A stretch of 41,297 bases of DNA from Caulobacteraceae bacterium. Lineage in GTDB: Bacteria > Pseudomonadota > Alphaproteobacteria > Caulobacterales > Caulobacteraceae. The notes beneath the pieces are model-generated. The model made no database searches. It was not told the DNA's origin and was given only the letters and a program-made list of their open reading frames with translations. Below are positions 1 through 8,894 of this stretch, in pieces (position 1 is the stretch's first letter; every line of letters starts with the position of its first letter). A program made the position numbers and the translations under genes. The DNA lies in assembly GCA_947456005.1 (NCBI GenBank), contig CANGRP010000001.1, forward strand, positions 1 through 41,297, given 5' to 3'.

Positions 1-29
1 CCCCCTGGCTGGTAATGAAGCCCAGGCGG

Positions 30-1238
30 TCAGCCTAGATGGGCCACCTCACCCGCCAGGCGACTGGCCAGGTCGCCCCGCGGCGCGACCGATACGCTCT
101 CGAGTCCCAGCCAGCCCGCCATGCGCTTCAGAGACCGGGCGAGGGCCTCCGGGGTCTGCCGGCCCGCGGCGGGCTCGGCATGGGCGGCCTGGACCAGGAG
201 CCTGCCGCCCTGCCTGTCGGCCTTCAGGTCCACCCGGGCGGTGATCGCCTCGCCCTCCAGGAAGGGCAGGACATAGTAGCCGTGCACCCTGCGGTGGGCG
301 GGGGTGTAGATCTCCAGCCGGATGCGCACGTCGAACAGGCGCTCGGCCCGGTCGCGGAACCAGATGAGGTTGTCGAAGGGGCTGAGGAGGGCCTCGGCCT
401 TGACCTTCCGGGGCGCCCCGGCGTCGGGCGACAGGTAGGCCTGCGCCCGCCAGCCCTCGACCCGAACGGGGGTCAGCTCCCCCAGTTCCACGAGTTCCGC
501 CACCCGCAGGCGGGCGTCGGCTGCGCTCAGGCGGAAATAGTCCCTGAGGTCCGCTTCTGTCGCCACGCCCTGCGCCTGGGCGGCGATGCGGACCAGCTCC
601 CGCTGGGCCTGGGCCCTGTCCGGTGTCGGCGCCGCCAGGAGCCCTGACGGGAGCACCTGGTCCGGCAGACCGTAGATGCGCTCGAAGGCGCCGCTGCGGG
701 TGGAGGTGGTCAGCCTTCCCGTCCAGAACAGGCACTCGAGGGCCCGCTTGCCCTCGCTCCAGCCCCACCAGCCGCCGGCGCCCTTCGCCCCAAGGCCCAG
801 TTCCGCGGCTGAGAGGGGCCCCCGGTCCCGGATCTCGCCAAGCACCCGGTCGATGAAGTCGCCGTGGCTCCGGAGGAAGGCCGCCACGCCGCGCCAGACC
901 CCCACGCCCTCGGCGGCGTCCTGCATCCGCCACCGCAGAAGGGGTTGGGTCTCGAGGGGCGCCAGCGAGGCCTCGTGCATCCAGTATTCGAAGAGGCCCC
1001 GGCGTCCGGCCCAGGCCAGGTCCTCCAGCGCCGTGCGTGGGTAGGGGCCAAGGCGGGAGAAGAGGGGCAGGTAGTGGGACCGGGCGAGGACATTGACCGA
1101 GTCCATCTGCAGGACGCCCAGCCGGCGCAGGGTCTGCAGGACCTCCCGGCGGCCCGGCGCCAGGGGCGGCGCGTGTCCGAACCCCTGCGCGCGAAGGGCC
1201 AGGCGGCGGGCCTCGGGGGCGGAGAGTTCGGTCTTCAC
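30..1238 (-). CDS. YcaQ/AlkX-type winged-helix DNA glycosylase (402 aa)
   Basis: Predicted HTH_42-superfamily DNA glycosylase, the family that removes alkylated or crosslinked bases. The whole protein is present and matches the family length of about 400 residues. Near the N-terminus the LQMDSVNV stretch (about residues 43-50) carries the Q-x-D signature of the YcaQ/AlkX branch; the AlkZ branch has Q-x-Q. A winged-helix region with the RAQAYLSPDAG segment and the SPFDNLIWFRDR segment further along are typical of the family. The start is GTG, overlapping the stop of the upstream polyphosphate kinase gene by 4 nt (GTGA, 1235-1238), so the two are probably translationally coupled. Family assignment is strong; the exact lesion recognised cannot be read from sequence. 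Confidence 0.85.
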   Translation of the reverse strand: MKTELSAPEARRLALRAQGFGHAPPLAPGRREVLQTLRRLGVLQMDSVNVLARSHYLPLFSRLGPYPRTALEDLAWAGRRGLFEYWMHEASLAPLETQPLLRWRMQDAAEGVGVWRGVAAFLRSHGDFIDRVLGEIRDRGPLSAAELGLGAKGAGGWWGWSEGKRALECLFWTGRLTTSTRSGAFERIYGLPDQVLPSGLLAAPTPDRAQAQRELVRIAAQAQGVATEADLRDYFRLSAADARLRVAELVELGELTPVRVEGWRAQAYLSPDAGAPRKVKAEALLSPFDNLIWFRDRAERLFDVRIRLEIYTPAHRRVHGYYVLPFLEGEAITARVDLKADRQGGRLLVQAAHAEPAAGRQTPEALARSLKRMAGWLGLESVSVAPRGDLASRLAGEVAHLG

Positions 1239-2008
1239 CGGGCCAGGCGGCCATCCGACAGGGCGCCGAGCTCGAAGGTGAAGAGGACGGCGGGATCGGG
1301 AGCCTCGACCGCCCCGGCGATCGATTCCGGCGCCAGGGTTCGGACAAGATGGCGCAGGATGGCCAGCCTCGCCGGCTTTTTCTGGTCCGACCGGACGCAG
1401 GTCCAGGGCGCCTCGTCTGAGTGGGTGCGCCGGAGCATGCCGTCCCGGGCGGCGGTGTAGTCGTCGAAGCGCGATTGCGCGGCCTCGTCCAGCGGGCTGG
1501 ACTTCAGGACCTTCAGGGGGTCGGTGCGGCGTTCCTCAAGGCGCTTCTTCTGTTCCTTCCGGCTGACGTCCAGCCAGAGCTTGACGAGCCTGACGCCGCT
1601 GTCGACCAGCATGCCCTCGAAGGCGGGGACCTCGCGAAGAAAGTGCTCGTGCTCGTCCTCCGTGCAGAAGCCCATGACCGGCTCGACTCCGCCCCGGTTG
1701 TACCAGGACCGGTTGAAGATCACGGTCTCACCGGCGGCGGGAAGCCATTGGACATAGCGCTGGAAGAACCACTGGCTGCGCTCCCGGTCCGAGGGCTTGG
1801 GCGGAGCGATGACCCGGGTCGCCCGGGTGGACAGGTGCTCGGTGATCCTCTGGATCGAGCCGTCCTTGCCCGCCGCGTCGCGTCCCTCGAAGATGATGAG
1901 GACCTTGTCGCCCTCGGCGATGGCGTGTTGCTGATAGCGGACCAGGGCCAGTTGCAGCCGCTGGAGGTCCTGTTCATAGGCTGCGCCGGTCGGGGTCTTT
2001 TCACTCAT
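1235..2008 (-). CDS. ppk2: Polyphosphate kinase 2 family protein (257 aa)
   Basis: PPK2-family nucleotide kinase, which moves phosphate between polyphosphate and nucleoside di- or monophosphates in the cytoplasm. A Walker A loop GRDAAGKDG lies at residues 42-50. The lid-type signature FNRSWYNRGGVEPVMG and the strand VRLVKLWLDVS with its conserved Asp are both present. Length fits a one-domain PPK2. Whether it makes ATP from ADP or prefers GDP or AMP cannot be told. It is the first gene of a two-gene minus-strand unit and is divergent from rsmE across 44 bp. The ATG start lies 44 bp from the rsmE start, so the two promoters must overlap in that gap. Confidence 0.9.
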   Translation of the reverse strand: MSEKTPTGAAYEQDLQRLQLALVRYQQHAIAEGDKVLIIFEGRDAAGKDGSIQRITEHLSTRATRVIAPPKPSDRERSQWFFQRYVQWLPAAGETVIFNRSWYNRGGVEPVMGFCTEDEHEHFLREVPAFEGMLVDSGVRLVKLWLDVSRKEQKKRLEERRTDPLKVLKSSPLDEAAQSRFDDYTAARDGMLRRTHSDEAPWTCVRSDQKKPARLAILRHLVRTLAPESIAGAVEAPDPAVLFTFELGALSDGRLAR

Positions 2009-2052
2009 CCGCGGAATCTAGGCGGGGGGCGGCTTCGGGTCTAGGAGGAAGC

Positions 2053-2775
2053 ATGATCCGCCTCTACGTCGACGTCGACCTCGCCGAGGGCCGGGAGATC
2101 GCCCTCCCGGATGTCCAGGCCCGCTACCTGGTCCAGGTCATGCGGCGCGGGCCGGGGGACGAGGTCCTGGTCTTCAACGGTCGCGACGGGGAATGGGCCG
2201 CCGCCGTCGCCGCGACAGGCCGGCGCGAGACCCGGCTGAGGGTCCTCAACAGGATCCGGATCCAGCCCCCCCGTGAGGACCTGGTCCTCGTCATGGCGCT
2301 GGTGAAGCGGACGCCGCTGGAGACCGTGATCGCCAAGTCCGTTGAACTGGGGGTCGGTGAGATCCGCCTGGTCACCACCGAAAGGACCAATGCGGACCAT
2401 GCCCGGATCGACCGCCTGGAGGCCATCGCGGCAGAGGCCGCCGAGCAGACCGGGCGGCTTGATGTCCCGACGGTTCATGCACCGGAACCTATGTCCCGGG
2501 CGCTGGACGGACGACCGGGCGGAGGACGGCTGATCTTCTGCGACGAGGCCGGTGACGCGCCGCCCCTTTTGGAGGCCCTCGGCGGCCAGCCCCCTGGCCC
2601 ACTGGCCGTGCTCATTGGTCCGGAGGGCGGATTCTCGACCTCCGAGAGGGCGGGCCTGATATCGCGAAGCGGCGTCATCGCCGTGTCGCTTGGCCCCCGT
2701 ATTCTGAGGGCGGATACGGCGGCCCTGTCCGCCCTGACCCTGGTCCAGGCGGCGATCGGGGACTGGCGGACCTGA
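2053..2775 (+). CDS. rsmE: 16S rRNA m3U1498 methyltransferase RsmE (240 aa)
   Basis: SPOUT-class methyltransferase that methylates N3 of U1498 in 16S rRNA using S-adenosylmethionine. An N-terminal PUA-like region (about 1-70) contains HYLVQVMR-like residues (here RYLVQVMR). It is followed by the knotted SPOUT domain with the cofactor motifs IGPEGGFS (188-195) and LGPRILRADTA (213-223). Length is normal. The ATG is preceded by a strong AGGAGG Shine-Dalgarno at about 2043-2048. It stands directly upstream of gshA on the same strand, separated by 111 bp that may carry a separate gshA promoter. Confidence 0.95.
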   Translation: MIRLYVDVDLAEGREIALPDVQARYLVQVMRRGPGDEVLVFNGRDGEWAAAVAATGRRETRLRVLNRIRIQPPREDLVLVMALVKRTPLETVIAKSVELGVGEIRLVTTERTNADHARIDRLEAIAAEAAEQTGRLDVPTVHAPEPMSRALDGRPGGGRLIFCDEAGDAPPLLEALGGQPPGPLAVLIGPEGGFSTSERAGLISRSGVIAVSLGPRILRADTAALSALTLVQAAIGDWRT

Positions 2776-2886
2776 TTTCCTGAACGCAGTCGAGAAATCC
2801 TGATTTGCGCGCAGGCGACTTAACGGCGTAAAGATCGCCCCCCGCCGGATCGCGGGGCCGGGAAGGGAACCTACGGGAAGAGGGGC

Positions 2887-4245
2887 ATGGCCGATTCCAA
2901 GGTCGACGATCGACCGCTGGATTTCTCCGACATCGTCGGTTGGCTGCAGGCGGGCGAGACGCCCCCTGCCGACTGGCGCGTGGGTGCTGAGCACGAGAAA
3001 TTCGTCTTCCGGACGGCGGATCACGCCGCTGTCCCGTATTTGGGCGAGACGGGCATCCTCGCCCTCATGGAGGGCCTGAAGGCCTTCGGCTGGTCCGGCG
3101 TCTTCGAAGGGGAGACCCTCATCGGCCTGGAGCGTGGCAGGGCCAATGTGAGCCTGGAGCCCGGCGGGCAGTTCGAGCTGTCCGGCGCGCCCCTCGCTGA
3201 CATGCATGAGATCGCTGCAGAGACGGCGGGCCACCTCGATGAGGTCCGCGCCGTGGGCGAACGTCTCGGCCTGGGGTTCCTGGGGCTCGGCTTCACCCCG
3301 GAGTGGACGCGCGAGCAGGTTCCCGTCATGCCCAAGGGGCGCTATCGCATCATGCGCGCCTACATGCCCAAGGTCGGCGGCCTTGGCCTGGACATGATGT
3401 TTCGCACCTGCACGGTGCAGGCCAATCTCGACTTCGCCAACGAAGACGACATGCGGCTGAAGTTCCGCACCAGCCTGGCCCTGCAGCCGGTGGTCACCGC
3501 CCTCTTCGCGAACTCGCCGTTTGTTGAAGGCCGGCCTTCGGGCTTCCTCACCGCACGGGCCAATGTCTGGACCGACACGGATCCCGACCGGACCGGCATG
3601 CTGGGCTTTGTCTTCGACAAGGGCTTCGGCTACGAGGCCTATGCGAACTATCTCCTTGATGTTCCGATGTATTTCGCCAAGCGGAATGGCGCCTATGTGG
3701 ATCTCTCGGGGCGTTCCTTCCGGCAGTTCATGACCCAGGGGTTCGATGATCTTCCTGGCGACCGGCCGAACCTGAAGGATTTCGCCGATCACGCCACGAC
3801 CGCCTTTCCGGAGGTCCGGCTCAAGCAATATCTGGAAATGCGCGGGGCGGACGCCGGTCCGCAGCCCATGCTGGACGCCCTGCCGTCGCTCTGGACTGGC
3901 CTGCTTTACGACTCCGCCGCCCTGGCGGCCGCCTGGGACCTCTGCCGCGACTGGCCACTGGAGTCGCACGAGCGCCTGCGGGCCGATGTCACCCGCCTGG
4001 GCCTGAAGGCGAGCATCGGCTCCCGGACCGTTCAGGACGTGGCCCGGGACCTGGTGGCGATCGCCGCCGGCGGTCTCCGCCGGCGGGCCCGCCTCGACGC
4101 TTCGGGTGCGGACGAGAGCCGCTATCTGCAGCCCCTGGCCGAGATCGCCGAGAGTGGCCAGACCCGCGCCGACCGGTTGCTGGACCGTTTCCATGGCGTC
4201 TGGGGCGGCCGGGTCGATCCCGTCTGGCGGGAACTGGCTTTCTGA
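2887..4245 (+). CDS. gshA: Glutamate-cysteine ligase, plant/alphaproteobacterial type (452 aa)
   Basis: Catalyses the first step of glutathione synthesis, ATP-dependent joining of glutamate to cysteine. It belongs to the GCS2 class shared by alphaproteobacteria and plants, not the E. coli class. The hallmark VGAEHEKFVFR lies at residues 32-42, followed by GRANVSLEPGGQFELSG, the GLGFTPEW segment and the MRAYMPKVGGLGLDMMFRTC stretch. Full length. The ATG follows a purine-rich AAGAGGGG stretch. Upstream, a region with TTGCGCG and GCGTAAAG could be a weak promoter, but I do not claim it. The peptide transporter follows on the same strand after 104 bp. Confidence 0.94.
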   Translation: MADSKVDDRPLDFSDIVGWLQAGETPPADWRVGAEHEKFVFRTADHAAVPYLGETGILALMEGLKAFGWSGVFEGETLIGLERGRANVSLEPGGQFELSGAPLADMHEIAAETAGHLDEVRAVGERLGLGFLGLGFTPEWTREQVPVMPKGRYRIMRAYMPKVGGLGLDMMFRTCTVQANLDFANEDDMRLKFRTSLALQPVVTALFANSPFVEGRPSGFLTARANVWTDTDPDRTGMLGFVFDKGFGYEAYANYLLDVPMYFAKRNGAYVDLSGRSFRQFMTQGFDDLPGDRPNLKDFADHATTAFPEVRLKQYLEMRGADAGPQPMLDALPSLWTGLLYDSAALAAAWDLCRDWPLESHERLRADVTRLGLKASIGSRTVQDVARDLVAIAAGGLRRRARLDASGADESRYLQPLAEIAESGQTRADRLLDRFHGVWGGRVDPVWRELAF

Positions 4246-4349
4246 GCCCTTCCGCCCGCTTGCTTGCCTCAACCGGCGGCGCATGATCTGTTTGGGTCTC
4301 AGACTCTCCGCGGGTGCGTTGCGCCCGCCCCGCGACGGAATCCCCTGAG

Positions 4350-6236
4350 ATGAACATCGTCATTCTGCTTGGTTTGCTCGTCACCCTGGCCACCGGCATA
4401 CCCGTCCTTCGCCAGCTTCTGCGTGAGCATCCCCGCGGACTGCTTGTCCTGTTCTTCGCCGAGATGTGGGAGCGTTTCTCCTACTACGGGATGCGCGGCA
4501 TTCTGATCTTCTACCTGACCCAACACCTCATGTTCGACAGGAGCGAGGCCAGCGCCCTCTACGCCTCCTACACCGCCTTGGTGTACCTCCTGCCTCTCCT
4601 GGGCGGTTTCATCGCAGACCGCTGGCTGGGCTCCCGCAAGGCGGTTGCCTTCGGCGCCCTGCTGCTTGTGGCCGGCCACATCTCGATGGGCTTTGAGGGA
4701 CGGCCGTCTCAGCAGGACCTGATTTACGGCGGGAACGTCTACCCCATCGTTTCTGAAGGCCGGATGGACGACCGGGTGGCGTTCATCCTGGTGGAGGGCA
4801 AGAAGTATGAGTTCGGAGCCCGGGAGGGCGGCGGGATCGAAATCCCCGGAGCGCCGATCGCCTCCGGGCTCCCGACGTCGATTCCGGAGGGCGACTACGA
4901 GGTCCGCACCCTGATCAACAATGGCTCGGCGAGCATGTTCTACTTCGCCGTATCGCTGATCATCCTCGGCGTCGGCTTCCTCAAGCCGAACATTTCGGCC
5001 GTGGTGGGCGAACTCTACGCGCAGGGTGACCCTCGGCGGGATTCCGGCTTCACCCTCTACTATTACGGCATCAATCTCGGGGCCTTCTGGGCCGCCATCC
5101 TCTGCGGCCTGCTTGGCCAGCACTTCGGCTGGTGGGCGGGCTTCGGGCTCGCCGGGGTCGGCATGTTCCTGGGCTGGATCGTCTTCGTTCTGGGCAAGCC
5201 GTTGCTGGAAGGCAAGGGTGAGCCCCCCAATCCGCGCATGCTTCGGGAGCCCTTCGCCGGCTTCATCAGCCGCGAGTGGATGACCTACATCATGTCCATC
5301 CTAGCCATCGGCGTCGTCTTCCTGACGGTCCAGAACAGCCGGCTCGTGGGCGCCGCCCTTGTCGCGGCCATCGTGCTTTCGCTGCTGGCGCTGGCATGGA
5401 TCATCCTGCGGGTCTGCCAGACCCGGGTGGAGCGCCAGCGAATGGGGCTGGCCGTGATCCTGATCCTGGGGTCCGTCATCTTCTTCACCCTCTTCGAGCA
5501 GGCCGGCTCGTCCCTCAACCTCTTCGCCTCGACCAATGTCGACCTGTCGCTGACCCAGGAGGCCGGGCGATTCCTTGGCATTCCGTATGGCACCCCTGAG
5601 CAGCTCGCCGCCGCCGGGGTCCAGCCCTCGGCCTGGTGGAGCTGGATCGACACCTCGGTGGGCGCGGCGCAGACCCAGTCGTTCAACGCGGGCTTCATCC
5701 TGATCTTCGCACCGCTCCTCGCCGCCCTCTGGACCTGGTTGGGCCAGAGAGGGAAGGATCCGAACCCGACCCTGAAATTCGGCCTGGGACTGATCCAGGT
5801 GGGGCTGGGTTTCCTGATCGTGGTCTGGGGTGCGGGACTCCACGACAGCGCCTTCCGCGTACCCCTGGTTCTCCTGGGACTGCTCTACCTGCTCCATACA
5901 CTGGGCGAGCTCTTCCTCTCTCCGGTGGGCCTGTCCGAGATTACCAAGCTGACCCTGCCCGGCGTCGTCTCCTTCATGATGGCGGTCTGGTTCCTCGCCT
6001 CATCGATCGCCCAGTACGTGGGCGGCTGGATCGCCGGTTTCCTGGTGACCGAGTCCGTGGGCGGGGAGGTGCTGGACCCGGAGCTCGCGCTCAATACGGC
6101 GATCAGCGGGTTCCGAACCCTGGGGTGGGGCGGGGTGGTCTGTGGCGTCGCCTTCATCGCGATCAGCTTCGTCGTCCGAAACTGGGCGCATGCGGACAAG
6201 CCGGTCCGGGCGGAGCCTCCGGCCCAGGCCTCCTGA
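4350..6236 (+). CDS. POT/PTR family proton-dependent oligopeptide transporter (628 aa)
   Basis: Major-facilitator proton-coupled importer of di- and tripeptides in the inner membrane. The E-x-x-E-R proton-coupling motif is seen as EMWERFSYYGMRG (residues 38-50). The PTR signature FYYGINLGAFWA-like segment (here YYYGINLGAFWAAI) and about 14 hydrophobic segments follow. A hydrophilic insertion of about 80 residues (about 115-195, GFEGRPSQQ to YEVRTL) lies in an early loop, probably periplasmic. I chose ATG 4350 rather than the in-frame GTG at 4314 because the hydrophobic N-terminus begins there and the extra 12 residues are polar; neither start has a strong Shine-Dalgarno. It converges on tldD. 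Confidence 0.88.
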   Translation: MNIVILLGLLVTLATGIPVLRQLLREHPRGLLVLFFAEMWERFSYYGMRGILIFYLTQHLMFDRSEASALYASYTALVYLLPLLGGFIADRWLGSRKAVAFGALLLVAGHISMGFEGRPSQQDLIYGGNVYPIVSEGRMDDRVAFILVEGKKYEFGAREGGGIEIPGAPIASGLPTSIPEGDYEVRTLINNGSASMFYFAVSLIILGVGFLKPNISAVVGELYAQGDPRRDSGFTLYYYGINLGAFWAAILCGLLGQHFGWWAGFGLAGVGMFLGWIVFVLGKPLLEGKGEPPNPRMLREPFAGFISREWMTYIMSILAIGVVFLTVQNSRLVGAALVAAIVLSLLALAWIILRVCQTRVERQRMGLAVILILGSVIFFTLFEQAGSSLNLFASTNVDLSLTQEAGRFLGIPYGTPEQLAAAGVQPSAWWSWIDTSVGAAQTQSFNAGFILIFAPLLAALWTWLGQRGKDPNPTLKFGLGLIQVGLGFLIVVWGAGLHDSAFRVPLVLLGLLYLLHTLGELFLSPVGLSEITKLTLPGVVSFMMAVWFLASSIAQYVGGWIAGFLVTESVGGEVLDPELALNTAISGFRTLGWGGVVCGVAFIAISFVVRNWAHADKPVRAEPPAQAS

Positions 6237-6247
6237 ATCGGGCGTCC

Positions 6248-6283
6248 GGCGGCGGTCGTCGGGGTTCAGCCCCCGGCGCCGCC
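6248..6283. terminator. Hairpin between convergent transporter and tldD
   Basis: GGCGGC (6248-6253) pairs with GCCGCC (6278-6283), and an inner GGGG (6261-6264) pairs with CCCC (6271-6274). The structure straddles the stop of tldD and lies just past the transporter stop. That placement fits a bidirectional termination element, but there is no T-tract, so Rho-independent function is uncertain. Confidence 0.4.
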
Positions 6284-7696
6284 TACCGTCAGGCCGGTGA
6301 TCTTCAGTGAGGGCTGGCCCACGCCAACCGGCACCGACTGGCCGGACTTGCCGCAGACCCCGACGCCGGGGTCGAAGTCGAAGTCGTCGCCGATCATGGT
6401 CACCCGGGTCAGGGCGGTGGGGCCGTCGCCGATCAGGGTGGCGCCCTTGACCGGACGGGTGATGCGGCCGTCCTCGATCAGGTAGGCCTCTGTGCACTGG
6501 AAGACGAACTTCCCGTTGGTGATGTCGACCTGGCCGCCGCCGAAGTTGGCGCAGTAGAGGCCGCGCCGGGTCGAGGCGATCATCTCCTCGCGGGGGGTCG
6601 AGCCCCCCTCCATGGCGGTGTTGGTCATCCGGGGCATGGGAATGTGGGCGTAGGACTGTCGCCGGCCGTTCCCCGTGGCGGCCAGGCCCATCAGCCGGGC
6701 GCTCATCCGGTCGTGCATGTAGCCCACCAGGATCCCGTCCTCGATCAGCACCGTCCGGCTGGTGGGCGTGCCCTCGTCATCCACGGTCAGCGAGCCGCGG
6801 CGGCCGGGCAGGGCGCCGTCGTCGTAGACCGTCACCCCGCGGGCGGCGACCTGCTCGCCGATGCGTCCGGAGAAGGCCGAGGAGCCCTTGCGGTTGAAGT
6901 CGCCCTCCAGGCCATGGCCCACCGCCTCGTGGAGGAGGACCCCGTTCCAGCCGGGACCGAGCACGACGTCCATCTCGCCGGCCGGGCAGGGGCCCGCCTC
7001 CAGGTTGACCAGGGCCTGGCGAAGGGCCTCCTCCGCCTGGGCCCGCCAGCGGTCCGGGGCGATCCAGGCCTCGAAGCCCGCCCGCCCGCCGGCGCCGGCG
7101 AATCCGGTCTCGCGCCGGCCATCGCGCTCGACGGTGATCTGCACGTTGATCCGGGCCAGGGGGCGAACGTCGCGGATGAGCCGGCCGTCGGCGCGCAGGA
7201 TCTCGACCGTCCGCTGCTCTCCGCCGAGGGAGGCCATGACCTGCACCACCCGGGGATCCCGCTCCCGGCACCAGGCGTCGATCTCCTGGAGCAGGGCGAC
7301 CTTGGCCTCGAATCCCGGGGACTCGGTGGGGTCGACCTCATCGTAGAGGCGGGTGTTGGTGGGACGGGGCCCCTCGTCGGCCTGGCCGGAATAGCCGCGG
7401 CGGGCCAGGGCGGCGGAACCGGCGGCGCGTTTCATTGCGGCCTCGGACACCTCGCTGGAGTGGGCGTAGCCCGCCGACTCGCCCGCCACGACCCGGAGGC
7501 CAAAGCCGTCGGAGGTGTCGAAGGCGGCGGACTTTAGCCGGCCGTCATCGAACAGGAAGGACTCGCTCCGCGATCGCTCCAGGAAGATCTCGCCGTCATC
7601 GGCGTCTCCGATCGCCTCGGAAAGCACCCTCCGCGCCGTTTCGGGCGCCAGGCCATGGGTCTCGAGGAGGGAGGCGGATTCGGGGGTGCGGGACAT
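6266..7696 (-). CDS. tldD: TldD metalloprotease (476 aa)
   Basis: TldD, which with TldE forms a heterodimeric zinc peptidase that trims unfolded or modified peptides and helps CcdA-type antitoxin decay in E. coli. The HEAVGHGLEGD motif (HExxxH, about residues 256-261) and the C-terminal VCGKSGQSVPVG segment with the Cys ligand are intact, so the protein should be catalytically competent. I start at ATG 7696, which has GGAG six bases upstream; a GTG at 7726 would add ten residues without a better ribosome site. No tldE partner is visible in this window. It is divergent from the cytochrome oxidase cluster. Confidence 0.94.
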   Translation of the reverse strand: MSRTPESASLLETHGLAPETARRVLSEAIGDADDGEIFLERSRSESFLFDDGRLKSAAFDTSDGFGLRVVAGESAGYAHSSEVSEAAMKRAAGSAALARRGYSGQADEGPRPTNTRLYDEVDPTESPGFEAKVALLQEIDAWCRERDPRVVQVMASLGGEQRTVEILRADGRLIRDVRPLARINVQITVERDGRRETGFAGAGGRAGFEAWIAPDRWRAQAEEALRQALVNLEAGPCPAGEMDVVLGPGWNGVLLHEAVGHGLEGDFNRKGSSAFSGRIGEQVAARGVTVYDDGALPGRRGSLTVDDEGTPTSRTVLIEDGILVGYMHDRMSARLMGLAATGNGRRQSYAHIPMPRMTNTAMEGGSTPREEMIASTRRGLYCANFGGGQVDITNGKFVFQCTEAYLIEDGRITRPVKGATLIGDGPTALTRVTMIGDDFDFDPGVGVCGKSGQSVPVGVGQPSLKITGLTVGGAGG

Positions 7697-7730
7697 GCGG
7701 AACTCCGTCTGGGATCGTTGTGTCACAGAT

Positions 7731-7746
7731 AGGGCCTGCAGGCCCT
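7731..7746. repeat. 16-bp perfect palindrome in the tldD/ctaC divergent gap
   Basis: AGGGCCTGCAGGCCCT is a perfect inverted repeat lying 35 bp upstream of the tldD ATG and about 180 bp upstream of ctaC. It could be a protein-binding site or a hairpin in the tldD leader. The rest of the gap (7747-7924) shows no clear promoter apart from a GCTAG core at about 7844. Function unknown. Confidence 0.4.
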
Positions 7747-7924
7747 TGCGTCACCCTGCGAGGGGCTTCCGAAAGGCGTTGGGAGCGCTTGGCAAGTCCG
7801 GCGCGAGCGCGTATGGACGCCTTCGAGGGACCCGCTTTCGGCTAGCCGGCGGTGCGGTCCACGAAGACATCGGCGGGGCCGCCCTCCCGGGTCGGACCCG
7901 CCCGTAAGCAATGACCGAGGGGAC

Positions 7925-8878
7925 ATGCAGTCTAGGGTTCAAGGCATTCGGGCATGGCTGGCAAGCGCCGCCGCAGCCGCCATGGCGACGGTCTGGGCGC
8001 TTCCCGCCCTGGCCGATGAAGTTCTTGTCGGGCAGCCGACGCCGGGCGCCATCGGGCTTCAACCGGGGGTCACCCCGCTGAAACATGACGCCGCCTTCTT
8101 CCACGACGTCATCCTCCTGCCGATCATTACGGTCATCACGCTCTTCGTGCTGGCCCTGCTGGTCTGGGTCGTGGTGCGCTACAACAAGAAGGCGAACCCC
8201 ACGCCCGCGACGTGGAGCCACAATACGACCATCGAGGTGATCTGGACGGTCGTCCCGGTCCTGATCCTGATGTTCATCGCCATCTTCTCGTTCCGGCTTC
8301 TCTACGCCTACCACGACATGCCCAAGCCCTACATGACGGTGAAGGCCACGGGGTACCAGTGGTACTGGGGCTACGAGTATCCCGACAATGGGATCAGCGA
8401 GTTCGTCTCGAACATCCTTCCCGAGGACAAGGCCAAGGAGAAGAACGTTCCCTATCTCCTGGCCGCGACCGAGCCCCTGGTGGTTCCCGTCGGAAAGCCC
8501 GTCCGGGTGATCGTCACGGGCGCGGACGTGATCCACGCCTTCGCTGTGCCGGCCTTCGGCATCATCAGCGACGCTGTCCCGGGCCGCCTGAACGAGACCT
8601 GGTTCAAGGTTGAGCGGCCTGGCGTGTACTATGGAAACTGTCGCGAACTCTGCGGCGTGGACCATGCCTACATGCCCATCGAGGTCCACGCCGTCAGCCA
8701 GGCCGAGTTCGACGCCTGGGTCGCCTCCAAGGGCGGTTACAAGGTGGGCGGCGCCCCGGCGCCGGCGCCTTCGCCCGCCGCGGCCGCCACTCCCGCAGCC
8801 CTTCCGGTCGCAGCTCCGGACGCAGCATCCCCGCCTTCCGCCACGCCCGAGCCGGCCATGGCGCCGGCGTCGAATTGA
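7925..8878 (+). CDS. ctaC: Cytochrome c oxidase subunit II (317 aa)
   Basis: Carries the binuclear CuA centre that accepts electrons from cytochrome c in the aa3-type oxidase. A signal peptide (about 1-30, ending ALPALA) and two transmembrane helices (about 62-84 and 106-126) precede the periplasmic cupredoxin domain. CuA ligands are all visible: H204 in VIHAFAVPAFG, then C239, E241, C243, H247 and M250 in CRELCGVDHAYM. The aromatic YQWYWGYEYP stretch (144-153) for electron entry is present. Beyond about residue 275 is a low-complexity Ala/Pro tail of some 40 residues. GAGGGG upstream of the ATG serves as ribosome site. First gene of the oxidase cluster. Confidence 0.97.
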   Translation: MQSRVQGIRAWLASAAAAAMATVWALPALADEVLVGQPTPGAIGLQPGVTPLKHDAAFFHDVILLPIITVITLFVLALLVWVVVRYNKKANPTPATWSHNTTIEVIWTVVPVLILMFIAIFSFRLLYAYHDMPKPYMTVKATGYQWYWGYEYPDNGISEFVSNILPEDKAKEKNVPYLLAATEPLVVPVGKPVRVIVTGADVIHAFAVPAFGIISDAVPGRLNETWFKVERPGVYYGNCRELCGVDHAYMPIEVHAVSQAEFDAWVASKGGYKVGGAPAPAPSPAAAATPAALPVAAPDAASPPSATPEPAMAPASN

Positions 8879-8894
8879 GGTCAGGATAAGTTCA

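Noticed and set aside
2041..4284. A 747-codon open frame on the minus strand
   Set aside because: Antisense to rsmE and gshA, both clearly coding; the translation is Gly/Pro/Gln-rich with no family features. It is an effect of high GC content.
7844..7851. GCTAGCCG as the -10 of a ctaC promoter
   Set aside because: Only the GCTA core fits and the matching -35 (TTCGAGG) is poor, so I did not list it as a promoter.
8610..8894. N-terminal extension of subunit I by 95 codons
   Set aside because: Lies inside ctaC in another frame, is Arg/Pro-rich, and the family start is at ATG 8895.
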